A stretch of DNA of 64,000 bases from Symsagittifera roscoffensis (lineage: Eukaryota > Xenacoelomorpha > Acoela > Convolutidae), in NCBI RefSeq assembly GCF_963678635.1, contig NC_087071.1, forward strand, positions 5,781,624 through 5,845,623, in the 5' to 3' direction. Shown here piece after piece: positions 11,701 to 24,300 of this stretch. Every line of letters starts with the position of its first letter. Within the stretch, counting starts at the first letter, position 1. A program made the position numbers and the translations under genes. The notes under the pieces were generated by a model. The model did not search any database. It worked only from the letters and a program-made list of their open reading frames with translations, and was not told where the DNA came from.

Positions 11701-12097
11701 AGTCATGCAATTTCCATATATGGGAACTGTATAAGCATTTTTTCAAAAACCGAAAACCCCGTTTTTTTTCAGATTGGGTCAAACAGCAGCAGAAATTAGT
11801 CAATATCTTTTTTCAACCATTTTATGTCAAGCATTTTTCTACACACTTCAGGTATGGAATTGTAAGATGAGCATTTTCGCTCTATGGAAGTTAAGCGGGA
11901 GAATTGATACAAGAAATATATTTGTTTATTCTCTAAAGTAATTTTTGGTGAAAACGATCATGCACTCTTTCTTTTAAGAATCATTTATTGGTTCTAAAAA
12001 AACTTTGGTCCGTATATTTTTCTCTGGATATGATAAACGTTTATTCAATTTTTTCCTCGCTGCTGGAAAGTTCTAGAATTTTTCTGTTTTGTTTTAG
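8701..12097. other. AT-rich region upstream of the first ABCG exon found
   Basis: The missing 5' exons of the + strand ABCG gene (start, Walker A) should lie here or further left. I searched both strands by eye for a GxxGxGK(S/T)-like exon and found none I could defend. An ATAATCTGTA-type repeat lies at 10236-10440 and a weaker patch at 10918-10975. The rest is low-complexity AT-rich DNA. Confidence 0.5.
10236..10440. repeat. Degenerate ATCTGTA-type short-period repeat
   Basis: Repeated variants of CAGATTTT/AATCTGTA (for example AATCAGATACAGATTT, TAATCTGCATAAAATCTGTA, ACAGATCTT) recur every 10-20 bases. The same vocabulary recurs at 49255-49330 and 49788-49945. It opens spurious Tyr/Ile/Leu-rich frames. 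Confidence 0.55.
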
Positions 12098-12314
12098 AAG
12101 TTTCGTTTCATCTGCAGCTACTTGAGCGTGAGCGATCAATTCTACGAAGTGTTCACGGTGCGTGAAACAATGCTATTTGCAGCTGCGCTCATTCTGCCGA
12201 AGTCTTCGAAAGACGAAAGACGATTCAAAGTGGAGAGATTAATTAGAGAGTGTGGAATGGGATCTTGTGCCGTGACTAAAATCGGGGGAGAGGTATTCAG
12301 GGGAATATCCACAG
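12098..12314 (+). CDS. ABCG exon a: Q-loop region to signature start
   Basis: The acceptor GTTTTAG ends at 12097 and the donor GTGAGA begins at 12315. It starts in phase 0 and ends in phase 1. It reads KFRFICSYLSVSDQFYEV, then FTVRETMLFAAALILP, a charged helix, and KIGGEVFRGIST. In the family the position of VSD is Q-D-D, so the Q-loop Gln appears to be Val. A second possible acceptor (CTGCAG ending at 12117) would shorten the exon and lose the conserved ICSY strand, so the earlier one is preferred. Confidence 0.88.
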
Positions 12315-15300
12315 GTGAGATCAAAGTATTTTTACTTTTTCCAGCATCTTTTTTAACGTTATATGCATTTGTATATTGTGGTTTTGACTAAAGTCATGTT
12401 ATTCTCAATGGTTAGTTTTAAAGTTTGAAAAAAACCCGAGGTGATAAAAAAGCTGTTCATGCAACTTCCATATAAAAGAAATTGATGCATTGATAAACAT
12501 TGATAAGAATGGATACCGTTTTCTCAGAGTTTTTATTCGGGAGCTTTTATTATGTGACTTTTACGGTAAAATTTTTGCTTAAAAACAAATAATAAACGAT
12601 TTGAGCAATTTTTTTGAGATTTAGCTCTTCTAAGTTTTTGTAGGACTGTGTTAGAGGCTTCTTTTGATATGATTTTTTCAGCAGTTAATCAAGTACTTTC
12701 AACGTAAATCTTGATTAGTTGGAAAATGTCAAAACTACTCATTTTGGGGTAAAATTTTGGTTGAAAAATTCGGAGAAAAGATTGACAACTTTTTTAGTTT
12801 CTTGAAATCTACTTTTTTCTTTTCACTTGTTGTCTAATCTTAACCCAATTTGAGAACAATACGATTGAACTTTCATAGTTAGTTCGTATTGTCCGGATAA
12901 TTTAAATCAACCCTGTAACCATTTTCCCAATGATCGGTTCTAGAGATCGATTAAAACGCTTGTCAAAAAACGCTAGTTTTCTAATTCATCTCTTTTTCGC
13001 TGGGGTTTATCTATTTTAAACGCTTTCTCTTTGATCATTTTATCGCCTGAAAGCAATTGTTTCTTAAGTTTTCTCAACGATCAGTTGTAACGCTTGGAAA
13101 ATATAGTTCCGTTTTTTAGAACGAAAGTAACGGACAAATTGTGCTCGGGGTGGTTTTTTTCTTCAGATTGTTTGTAAAATAATAAGAATTTTTTTTACCG
13201 CGAGTTAATATAACCATAATTGTGTATTGCAGAAACATATAAAAACTCAGTTTAGGTTAACTAGCGGTAAACTTAATAATTTCACAAACAGTTTTTTTTT
13301 TGAAATAATTTTTTTTTCAATTATTAAAAAGGTTTCAAAAAATGTTAGAAGACCTGTCAAGTTTTTGATTTTTATGCGCTACTTATGCGTTTCCAATGTT
13401 TATCTCATGCTTGGGGAAACATATTTTGGCAGTCTCCGACTTGAGACATTGCTGAGTACCTGCTAGTGGATAGCAGAAGATATCAAATACAAAAATATCA
13501 AAAATAGCAAAAATTGGGTCGAAATCATTGATTTTTTAGTTCTGAAAAAACCAAGAAAAACAAAATTTCAGGTTGAAATTAGATCTGAAATAACCAATGC
13601 TTAAAGTATCCAAGCGTTGTTTAAACATATTGCAACCTACTTCAGATCTGAATTTTAGATCCGAAAAAGATATTTTCAGATCTGTTTTAGAAAACTCACG
13701 GGGAACGGTTGGAAATAATTTCAATGTACGTTCACTCAATTATGAGTTTAAGCGCTTTTAACAAACTCTTTTATGCGCATTCAATGATCCGTTTTGACGC
13801 TGAGACGCATTGTTCCGACCTTTGATACGAAATTAACAGATTCTTTGTGCTCGGGTGGTTTTTTTTTCTTCAGACAAAACTCTGACTTTTTAATTAGCCA
13901 TTTTTGACGGCATTTGAAAATATCATTCAAAAAAAATTGTTGTCCTGAGCTCAAAATTGAAAAAATATTTCACCTGTGATGATTTTTTGTAATATTATGG
14001 AGGTTTAACGATCGCCATTTTGTCCAATTTGGGACAATTAACGCGCGATATATTTCGCGCTCTTAATGCGTAAGCGGAGATTTGATCCGTCCAAAAAATC
14101 GTTCCAAATTGATTGAAAGAAGCTTATTTGCCATAATTGATTTGTTACAAGGAGCAACAATCTATGTTTTTGTGTTTCTTATGGCGTGATGGGGGATGAT
14201 TTTCATAAACAATTTCAAATTGAAAAAAAATTATCATTTTGTTTTATTACATTTAATTTTTTTTGTTATTACTGCTCCAAAAACCTTTAAAGGCAGTTGG
14301 AACATTCAGGGCTTTGCCCTGATACGAGCAGTCTTGTCTTTATTTTCCGCTTCTCAATAAACGTTTTTAACTTTTGGAATTATAACGTAACTATACGTTC
14401 TCAATAATCAGTTTAAACAATTGGATTTTTAATACGCTTTCACAATGAGCATTTGCAACGCTAGGCAGTAGCGTTATATTGTTTTCTCAATGCATTGTAT
14501 TTAAGTTTGGTGATTATCATGTTACAACCAGTTCAATGAGCACTTATAACGTTCAGCAAAATTGCGTAGTGTTTTTTATTCAACGAGTTTTCGTAACTTT
14601 CGGTATTAACTATACTAATTTTTAGTGACTGTTTTCAACGATTGGCAATAATTTTTTTTATTGCTTTTTCAAGTGGCAGTTTAAAAAATTGGCAAAATTT
14701 TTTTTTTTGACTTTTTAACTAGCCATTTTTGACGGAATTTTTTCTTTATCATTCAAAAGGTATTGATGTCCTGAGCTTAACTTTGAAAAGATACTTTACC
14801 TGTGATCATTTTTCGTAAAGTTATGGGGGCTTAAAGATTGCCATTTTGGCTAATTTGCAACAATCAACGCGCGATATGTTTCGCGCTATTAACGCATAAG
14901 CGGAGATTTATTCCGTCTTAGAAATCGTTATTTGCCATAAATGATTTTTTACAACGAGTGAAATATTTTAGTTTGTACTTTATATGGCATGTGGGGGGAT
15001 GATTTCATTTTAAAATCGTCAGATTCATAACGAGGCCAAACTGTGCTCTGGATAGGAGCACAATTTTGTGTCTGTATGTTCCTGGATTCCAGAGCCAAGT
15101 CTTTAAACATGGTAAAATTTTGTCGGCACAAAAGAAGAGCGTCTTTGTTGCGGAATCCGTTTACAATGCACAAAATGCGCAGTTCGGCCTCGTAATGTTT
15201 TAGAAAAAAATTTTCCTTTCATTTTTTTTACATTCAATTTTTTTATGTTACTACTGCTCCATAGACCTTAAAATGCAGTCGGAAATTTCAGGGCTTCACC

Positions 15301-18300
15301 GTGATACGAGCAGTCTTGTTTTGTTTTGTGCATAAGTGGTCTAGCGTTTGGCAATTAATGATGTAACTTTGAAAGACTTTTTCGCAAAAATTTTGTGAGC
15401 TTATTCATGCTAGTGTAACCAATTATTGGAAAATGTTAGATGTGATATGTGTATTCAGTGGTTAGTTTCTAACTAAATATATTTTTTTCCAGGTCAGCGA
15501 CGTCGTTTGAGCATTGCGATGGAGCTTCTGAAGAGTCCTCTTCTGTTGTTCATGGACGAACCACTTTCAGGATTAGACGGATCAGCTGCTGTTAATATTA
15601 TGGAGAACATACAGGCTCTAGCCCAAGCAGGTTAGCTGTGACAAAAAGAAGAAAGTGTTCTGGATTGATCAATTCAATTGAAACGATCAGTTTCTTGAAG
15701 TTTCACGTTTTTAGTTAGTTGTGTCAATTTTGAGGTGGTAATAGGCTGTCAACTTCATATAAAACGGACAAGCACTAGCTCATGCAGGTTATACCTTTGG
15801 CAAAAATTGTTAAAAAAAAGAGGTTTAGATGATTAATTTTGTGATGTGAACAATTTTTTGAGGATTGAATTTTGTTAAGAAATTTTTATCACTAGTTATA
15901 GTTAATATGAGGCTTTTGAAATCATGGAAAACTCACAGTGGCAGATTGTAGATTGTAGTTGAAATAGATTATCACTTAGATGAAAGTACTAAATGTTTTT
16001 TTTTCTGTTTTCTCAAAAAATCTATGCCCCAATGTTTGATTTAAAATTTAAAGACTAATTAAACATTGTCACAAAATGCAGAAAGAATGCTGTGAACATA
16101 TTTTTGCTTTTGAACGCAATTACGCAAAAACAACTGAACGTGGAAAGTGGAATTGAGTCTTTTGGTTTTTTTGGAGAACAATAATCTATACTTTTTTTCA
16201 TGACTCTGTTAACATAAACCTTGGAAAACATACCTGCGGTGGCTCAAGTAACTCGACTAAACAAAAAAAAACGATTAAAACAATTGAAGGATCCGAAATT
16301 TTGAAGTTTTTCAAATTCATTGTGAGGAGAGACTTTTTGTGGGGAGAGTTTTTCAAATTCAAAACAATGTGAAGAGACACTGTTAACGCCAAGGAAAAAA
16401 TACCTGTTCTGGAGTGTTCATATATTTTTTGAGAGGTGATTTTCTTGAATTTTTTTGTGTTTCATAGAGTTGTCAATCAAAAACCGATATGTGCACTTTT
16501 GTCACAATCGTCATGACTTAAACGGATAAAGCAGCGATAAAAGCCGTTCCTGTGTCAAAAATTATCCTAATTTTAGTCTCGTTTTTCTGTTGATAAGTTT
16601 CAGAAAAAAAAGAGTTTAAGTAGTTCATTTTTTAGCAAGTTTGGCTGAGTTTCTGGTCTTCGTATTAAGATCATGGGGCTTTTTGGACTCACAAAGTCTA
16701 GTTGATTATTTTCCCAGTTGTGTTTTGTTTGATTTTACTTAATTCTGTGCCTCGAATTTCGCTTAATCAAAGAAACTTTCTTATATTTTTTTTCTCGGAA
16801 GTGCTAAAAATTCACTTTTCTTCTCTCGAAAAACATACTGTTAATACTTCTGTACAATCATAGGCAACATTTGTTATTTTGTCCATATTTATTTGCTACT
16901 GATATCTACAGAAAAGAACGCATTTAGAATGAAGCTAGCTACTAAAATTAAACACTTGGGAAAAACCATGTTTTCATTTACTTAATCTATCAATGTTTAC
17001 TGTCCATTTTTATTATAACTATTTAATTATGTTTTTTGTTAACTTTTAAATTCATGTCTAAATCTTAACAAGGCAGTTATTTTTTGCTAAGCTGAGATAA
17101 AAATCACTGTTTAAGCATCAACAAACCTTTCAGAGTCAAACTGTGAATTTTGTGAAATGTTAGCGGATGCCGCAAAAAGGACGATCACTTTTTTCTTTTT
17201 TGTTCTTTCAATTTCTTTGATCGTTCCCGGGTTGACCAAAAATGGTTATCCTACAATTTCCAAATATGAAAAAATTCTTATCCTTCAATTTCCTACAGTT
17301 TCATAGACTCAGAAAATTGTAAGATAACTCTAGGATAAGCATTTTTTCATATATGGAAATTGTATGATAACCATTTTTAGCTTCAAACTAAATTTTCGTT
17401 TTTGATGGGCAAAATGGCTTTAAATTGAGCAAAAACACTCCTATTTACTGTAAATTTGATTAATTGTGAAAACCATTTTTTATCTTCAAACTAAATTTTC
17501 GTTTTTGATGAGCAGAGTGCTTCAAATTGAGCAAAAGCACTCTTAATGACTTTAAATTTGATTAACAACAAGTTTTAACTTTTTCTGAAAATCTCGCCTT
17601 TTATGAAAAATTGGTTATCATACAACTTTCATATATGGAAATTGTATGCTAACCGATTTTTTTCCGAAAAAAATAAACGTAGTTATTTTTCATCACCAGA
17701 CTGTTTTATTTAGTTCAAATAGCCGGAGAAACTAGATCGAATCTTTTTTCAATGGTTTTTTGAAATTGTATGAAAATTGTTTGATTAGCATTTTTCCATA
17801 CATTTGATGTAGGCAATTGTATGATAAGCATTTTCGGTGTGTCGAAATGTAAGATAAGCATTTTCGCTTTATGGAGGTCAACCCGGGTTCCGACAAAATT
17901 TTACCATGTTTAAAGACTTGTTTCTAGATTCCAGAGACCCGCGGACACTAAATTGTGCGCGTATTCAGTTCACAGTTTGGCCTCGTAATGACAAGCAAAC
18001 GCTTTCGAAGTTTCGTAATTTTTGGTTTTTTGTCACAGTTGTCTGTTTACTAAATAAAAACGATATTAAAAAGTTATCGGCTTGAATATAACATCAATAA
18101 CATCAGTTTTTAAAAATGTGCTACTTGTTCTGAGAACACCATTCTGTGCCACAGCTATATTGATATTTTGCCAAAAAACTTCAAGAAAAGAGCTCCGGTT
18201 TTACTGTACAGAAAAACTGGCGGTTGACTTTTCCAAACCTTGTAGCTAAAACTGTTTTTATGCCACCATTTTTCATAATCACACGTCCAGCAATTGATCG

Positions 18301-21300
18301 CAGAGTCTCGAACAAGAAACCAAACTGTATCTTTGACAGAAGTTCTGTTGTTGTCATATATTTGAAAATATCTGCATGCATGAAATGAAGAATTTATTCG
18401 CATTGTGTCACTATTATGGTTTGATATATGGGGAAAGTACCGCCCTGGGAGGCCACAATTTTTTCCCAGCTGTACCAATATTCTATTTCTTCAATAGTTT
18501 AAATGGCGAAAATCACGGATTTAACCTCGTCCTTGCCTAAATTAAACACAGAGAGGCGAACAAAGTGCGAATTGATATTTTTTGAGGCATATCTGATCAC
18601 GAAAAAATTTGCTTCTTTACACAACCTTTTTTGAACCTGCCGGCCTTAAGTTGCCATTCAAGTAGAAAAAGTTCCAACTGAAAAGAAGGTCTCCCAATTA
18701 AGACAAACCTTTATCCTTGAACATAAAATAATCATAACCTAAAATGAAGAAAACGAATTGGTGCGATTTGTTTTTTTTAGCTGTTTTAAATGATCTTCGG
18801 TATTAATTAAGTACCGGTTAACTTTGTTCGATACGACCATCGGTTGATCGTAGAGTTCACGTTCAGTTTAGTTTCAGAACATTTTAAATTCACGCACTCT
18901 ATTTTATCTGTTTTATCTTTTTAAGTAATTGTACATTAGTTGTACATAAGTCGTAGATTAACAGAAAATTTTCTGATGGCGCAGTCTAATGATTCCAAAG
19001 TGCGTGGAATGCCATTCTGGCCAAACCACACTCTCTCTAGAGCCACCGCTTTCCTGGACCCAATGGAGCGGCCAATTTCAAGTGGCGATAATTGCAAAAG
19101 ATAATCTGGACATAGAGAGCCTAAACGGACGGCGGTACCAGACACGCAAATCCCCATCTTGGAACAAGTAACAGGAAGCGAGTCGGACACGGACAGAGCC
19201 AGTAGAGATACGAGGAATAAGAACGCAATTAAACAAAACGAAGCCGCCTAAGAAAAGCGGATCAGTGAAGAGAAAAGAAAATTCATCTAAAAGAGAAGGA
19301 CGGAAGTGGATAAGAAACTGAATTTAATCTTACTTTTAGCTCTAAGGAGCGAAGGAAAAAGGGTCCTCACTCAAAAGAACCCGAGAGTCAAGATTCTAGC
19401 GATCACTTTCACAGAGTTCTGGACGTTAATTGACGCATCATTCAACAAACCGCCTATCACAACGTTCGAGAGGTATAAACTAGTAAACAGTAAGTAGAAA
19501 GACCGGGAATCATATGAACAATTCTGGGGAGCACTAACGGACTTGGCGAGTACTTGTAATATAAGAGAGAACGACGAAGCCGAATGGATAAGAGATGTTT
19601 TCATTTGTAACATGAGAAACACAGACACCCAAAGGAAACTTCTATCAGCAACGATAAGTCCGACAGAAGCACTCAAACAGACCTTGATCGATGAAAAAGG
19701 TTATTTTAACCACCAAAAACTGACCAATTTGGCACAATCGTCGACCAATGGTCAACTTTTAAACATTTTTTTAATCACAATCAGATCAAGAAGAAACCAT
19801 TTCTCAACATATAAAGAAGCAACGCGAACATGAAATGTGGGAACCCATTAACAAAAAGTCACCTGAACGTATTCTCAAGGATATAACATGTAAAGCTTAT
19901 TAAATCAAACTTATTAAATCACGTGACAAATTACCCGCTATAAATACTCTAAATGATAACTATGTAATTACTGAGAATTGCATATACGTTTCTCGGAAAA
20001 GCTCGTGGGGCAAAAGTCAAGAATCTTGCAATGTGATAAACGCCTGGAACGAATGAGGGCGGAGTTACGACGACGACTTCTCAGTACTTAGCGTAAGAAT
20101 GGTTTACGGAGAAAACGGGCTGGAAACCAAGAAATCGCTTAATATAGGCTTGCGATGGGAGATGATTGTAAACATGAATATCCCGGTAGACTCAGCAAGC
20201 CCTGTAATTTTTTGAAACCAAACATGTTGCACGAGCTCAAACTAAAATACGCTACTCTGAAAATCTACCTAGTGGAGAAGCGGATTAAAGATTTGTATTG
20301 TGGGTTCACTGACAATACTATCAAAATCTCAGGAAAGATCATCGTTAGGACCCAATCCAACTCCGTTCTTTATAACTGGTGGTCATGAACGCAACATTCT
20401 GGGGAACGACAAGTTACCTAAGTTAGGCATCGAAATGAAACAGAAGAAATTTCTTCAGCCAATCTGCATGGTCATCTAACCACCATCTGAGAGTAAGTGT
20501 ATAAAACTGCATTCATCCTATGACAAAATTTTTAGCGAGTTTCAACAATTATTCATCAGAGTGGGAAAAACTCCTAACGATCACAAAGTAACACACTTCC
20601 AATCACCGCTTACATCCGGTTCAGGCAAAAGTGAGAAGAGTTCCCTTTCACTTACATGCGGAGGTAATTGAAGAATTGAAAACAATGGAGAACTTAAAAA
20701 TTGTAGAGGTTGCTTTGTCAGCCCGATTGTTATTACCCGGAAGAAAGACGGCTTCATTAAAATGGCATTAGATTCGAAACTATCAGTCAAGCAGATTTTT
20801 AAAAATATATATCAAATGCCAAATATTCATGAACTCATAGACAACGTGGCTCTCCAAATTTCAGAGAAAAGTCAAGAGACAAGTTTGGTTCAGCAACATA
20901 GATCTGAAAAACACTTATAGTCACTTAAGATTGAGCAACAAACAAGTAAACAGTGTAATTTTAGTATAGTAGGCGTTGAAACAACGGGAACTTATCATTT
21001 TTTAACTAGATTTTATGGATTGGGTGACTTGCCCAATGAATTTCAACGGGTCATGGACTCACTTTTAAAGAACCTTCCGTTCACAAGCTGTTATATAGAC
21101 GACATTCTGGTAGCATCGAGAGGGATCCTTGGAGGAACATAAAGCAATAGTCTAAAAAACCTTAACATTTCTGGAAAAACAATTTTGGTTGAAATGGGGG
21201 AAATGTACATTTTTCAAAACTGAAATAGAATGGCTAGGCTTCAGAACCTCAGATGAGGGAGTACGACCTTTGGTCGGTAAAGCAGTGCCATCGAGGTTTT

Positions 21301-24300
21301 ACCAAACTCCAAGAACATTTCTTAATTGCGCTCGTTTTTCGGCTCGATAAATCAGTATGTGAAATTCGCCCCGAACTTATCAACTGTAAATTCCCCGCTA
21401 CGTCCCCCGTTGAGCAAAAAATCTGTATATAAATGGGATAGTTTTTATTTCTCAGCCTTGAAAAAACTAAAACTCGAAATCGTAACTTTGACATAAAAGA
21501 AAAAACCAGTTTAAAAACGGATGCTTCGCATAGCGGACTAGGCGCAACTCTAGAACAATTACAAGGGAGCCCGTGGAAAACGACTGTCTTCGCCTGAAGG
21601 TTGTTAAATAACCATGAGCTGAATTGTTCTACGAGCGAACTAGAGTTACTGGGCGTGGTGTGGGCCTCAGAACACTTCGGAAATTACCTTTAGGGGCAGA
21701 AATCGAAATCGTCATAGACCACGAGGCCTTACTCTCTACTTTTTCGGCAAACCACGAAAATAAGACTATACATGGCCGATTGACCCGTTGCGTAAACATA
21801 TTATTACCTTTTGTTTTAAATTTTCCCACTTTTCAGGAAAAAATATGGGTTTTACTGATCTTTTATCTATAATACCTTCGAGCAAAGCCCTCCGACCTTC
21901 TCATTACGACGAAGAGCTTGTAGAGAGACCGTCGGTCGCTGGAAATACTAATACTCTCGTGAACAGTAATATCGCTTCGAGAGTAGAAAATTCAAGCGAT
22001 GTGATTGGTCAAGACTTTTCGAATCGCTCTTTAGCTAATTTCGAAATCAAAATTATTGTCGCTTTTATATCTTGTATTGCTCAGTCAATAACAAGTTGCG
22101 ATAATTCCCCACATACGAGCAGAAAATTGTTGTTCCTATTGATGATTCAAAAATTAACTTCAAAAGCATCACTTTCTCGGACAAGGTCCTCTTACATTTC
22201 ATTTTAAAAAATACACAATTCATACCTCAAAACAAAAAACAAAGGGATATAACAAAGACGGAGAATTTTACCTGTTTTTTACTCATAATTCCCTAAGAGC
22301 ACTATAGCGCCCTGAATTTTAAAGATGACCACCTCCCAGACGACCATGCAAAACTAGTCAACAGTTACGAAGCAGATTTAAACTTACCCAAGTCTCCGAT
22401 ATTCCCCGAAGATCACTGTTCTAAGAAACTTCTACAATTGATGACGAGAGAAGACAAAACGATTTGGGACTTGATCGAGACAATAAAGACGAAACGACCA
22501 AAGGGCATTCATGGAACATATATGAAAATTTTTTCGAAGGACCTCCACGTAAAAGACCACCTACTTTTTCTAGACAACAAACTAGTCGTACCGGCTACTA
22601 TCAGGGGAAGTTTCTGCGCAACGCTACACGAGACCCACCCAGGCCAGTTGGGGATGAAGTCTCTCGCGGAATACAGTTGATGGCCTCACCTCTACCGAGA
22701 CATGTACCATCTTAGGAAGTCTTGTAGTTAATGCCTGAAAGTCAGTAAAATCCTCAAAGTTTTATTAGGTACCGACAATTTTACAAAACTGCCGACTCTG
22801 ATTTTCGCTAACAAAGAAAAAAAATATGGACTTCGCTGCACCTTTGAACGCGTTTTTGGGAACACAAAAAAACGTTCTCTTATGTAACGACCGATTCAAA
22901 AAATTCCCATCAACCAAAATAGTAATTAATACTTCCTCTAACAAGGTTAATTTGTTGTTAAACGACTATTGTCATCTTCACGAGTTCCCAAGGAAGATTA
23001 GAGTTGACCATGGGTATTGCTTTTTATCACACGATTTTAAAAATTTCTGCGAGAAATACAACATCGAGATCATTTGTTGTACATTCGGCAATCATAGATC
23101 TAATGGGCTTTCTGGAAAGACTGGTTAATACGATAAAGTCTAATTTATTAGCATTTTCATTTGATTTACCAAAACCTCCTTTAAAATCCTTGATCGAAAA
23201 AATTATCTGGAACCTTAGAATCACAAAACAAGCTTCAATCGGTTGTACTCGGTTCGAGAAACACTTTATTACAATGACTAACACAAGATGGTAAAATCTG
23301 ATTTCCTTTGATAACCGTTTAGATAAAGGGAAATCAATTCTGTCTAACCGACAGGCCAGAAACTGGGAATTGCACGACAGTGCGGAAGACGGTTATCTTG
23401 ACCAGGACAGAGAATCCCATCGGACCCAGAAGACAACCTGCCGCTAGCTCAGACAACCCCAAGCACACTTACACCAGAGGAGGGTCACAACCAGAACAGA
23501 AGCCCAACAGCATCGAAGAAATTAGTTGCTGGAGGTAAAATATATAACAGGATTACCAACAGAAAAAATGGGGAACCTTATTTTAAATTCAAATAGAAGG
23601 ACATCATTGACTCATCCGATCACATAATAACTCTCGATAAAGGTCATATTTTACGAAACTCGGACTTGATTATTAAAGGAAAACCACTCCCCGGTCCCAC
23701 CAAATTGTAGTGAAACAACCGTCAACCAGGCACAATTCACATGTATATTCGAGTTTTTCCTGAAAGAGGAAGCTATCTCTGTCAAAGAACACTATAGTGA
23801 CAGACAACCCCCAGCTATGGCAAGGCACCTCAGGAGCGGGCAGGCCAACTCAGATGTCCATTTCGCCAATTGACGCAGAGACCACTCAAGACCCCATTCT
23901 TTTTTCCTCAGGTTCTTTGTCCTATTTAAAATTAAACTTTTGAGAAGGGATAATAGAAGACTAGTTTGACGACATGTCTAACAATAAACGTACCTACCAG
24001 CCACCAAGCCTATTCTAACCAAGGGTTAAGTGTTACAGCTGATGCTCACTCTCCTCAAATTAGACCCAACCTATCCGTTAACACAGACCAACCGGCGATC
24101 ATAGAAGTGCCAGACTCTGCTGGGATAGAAGGCTCGGAGAACAATACAATTTTGTTGGACAGAGCTATAGAACTTGTGGCCCCATTGATTTCCCATCTAA
24201 GACACTCCAGACCTCGCAGGAACGTTGGACCCACTAAGTTCTTTGGAGATCGCCTATTTATAAATGTGGTGTTGGAAAATGACGACCGGACTACAGAGTC

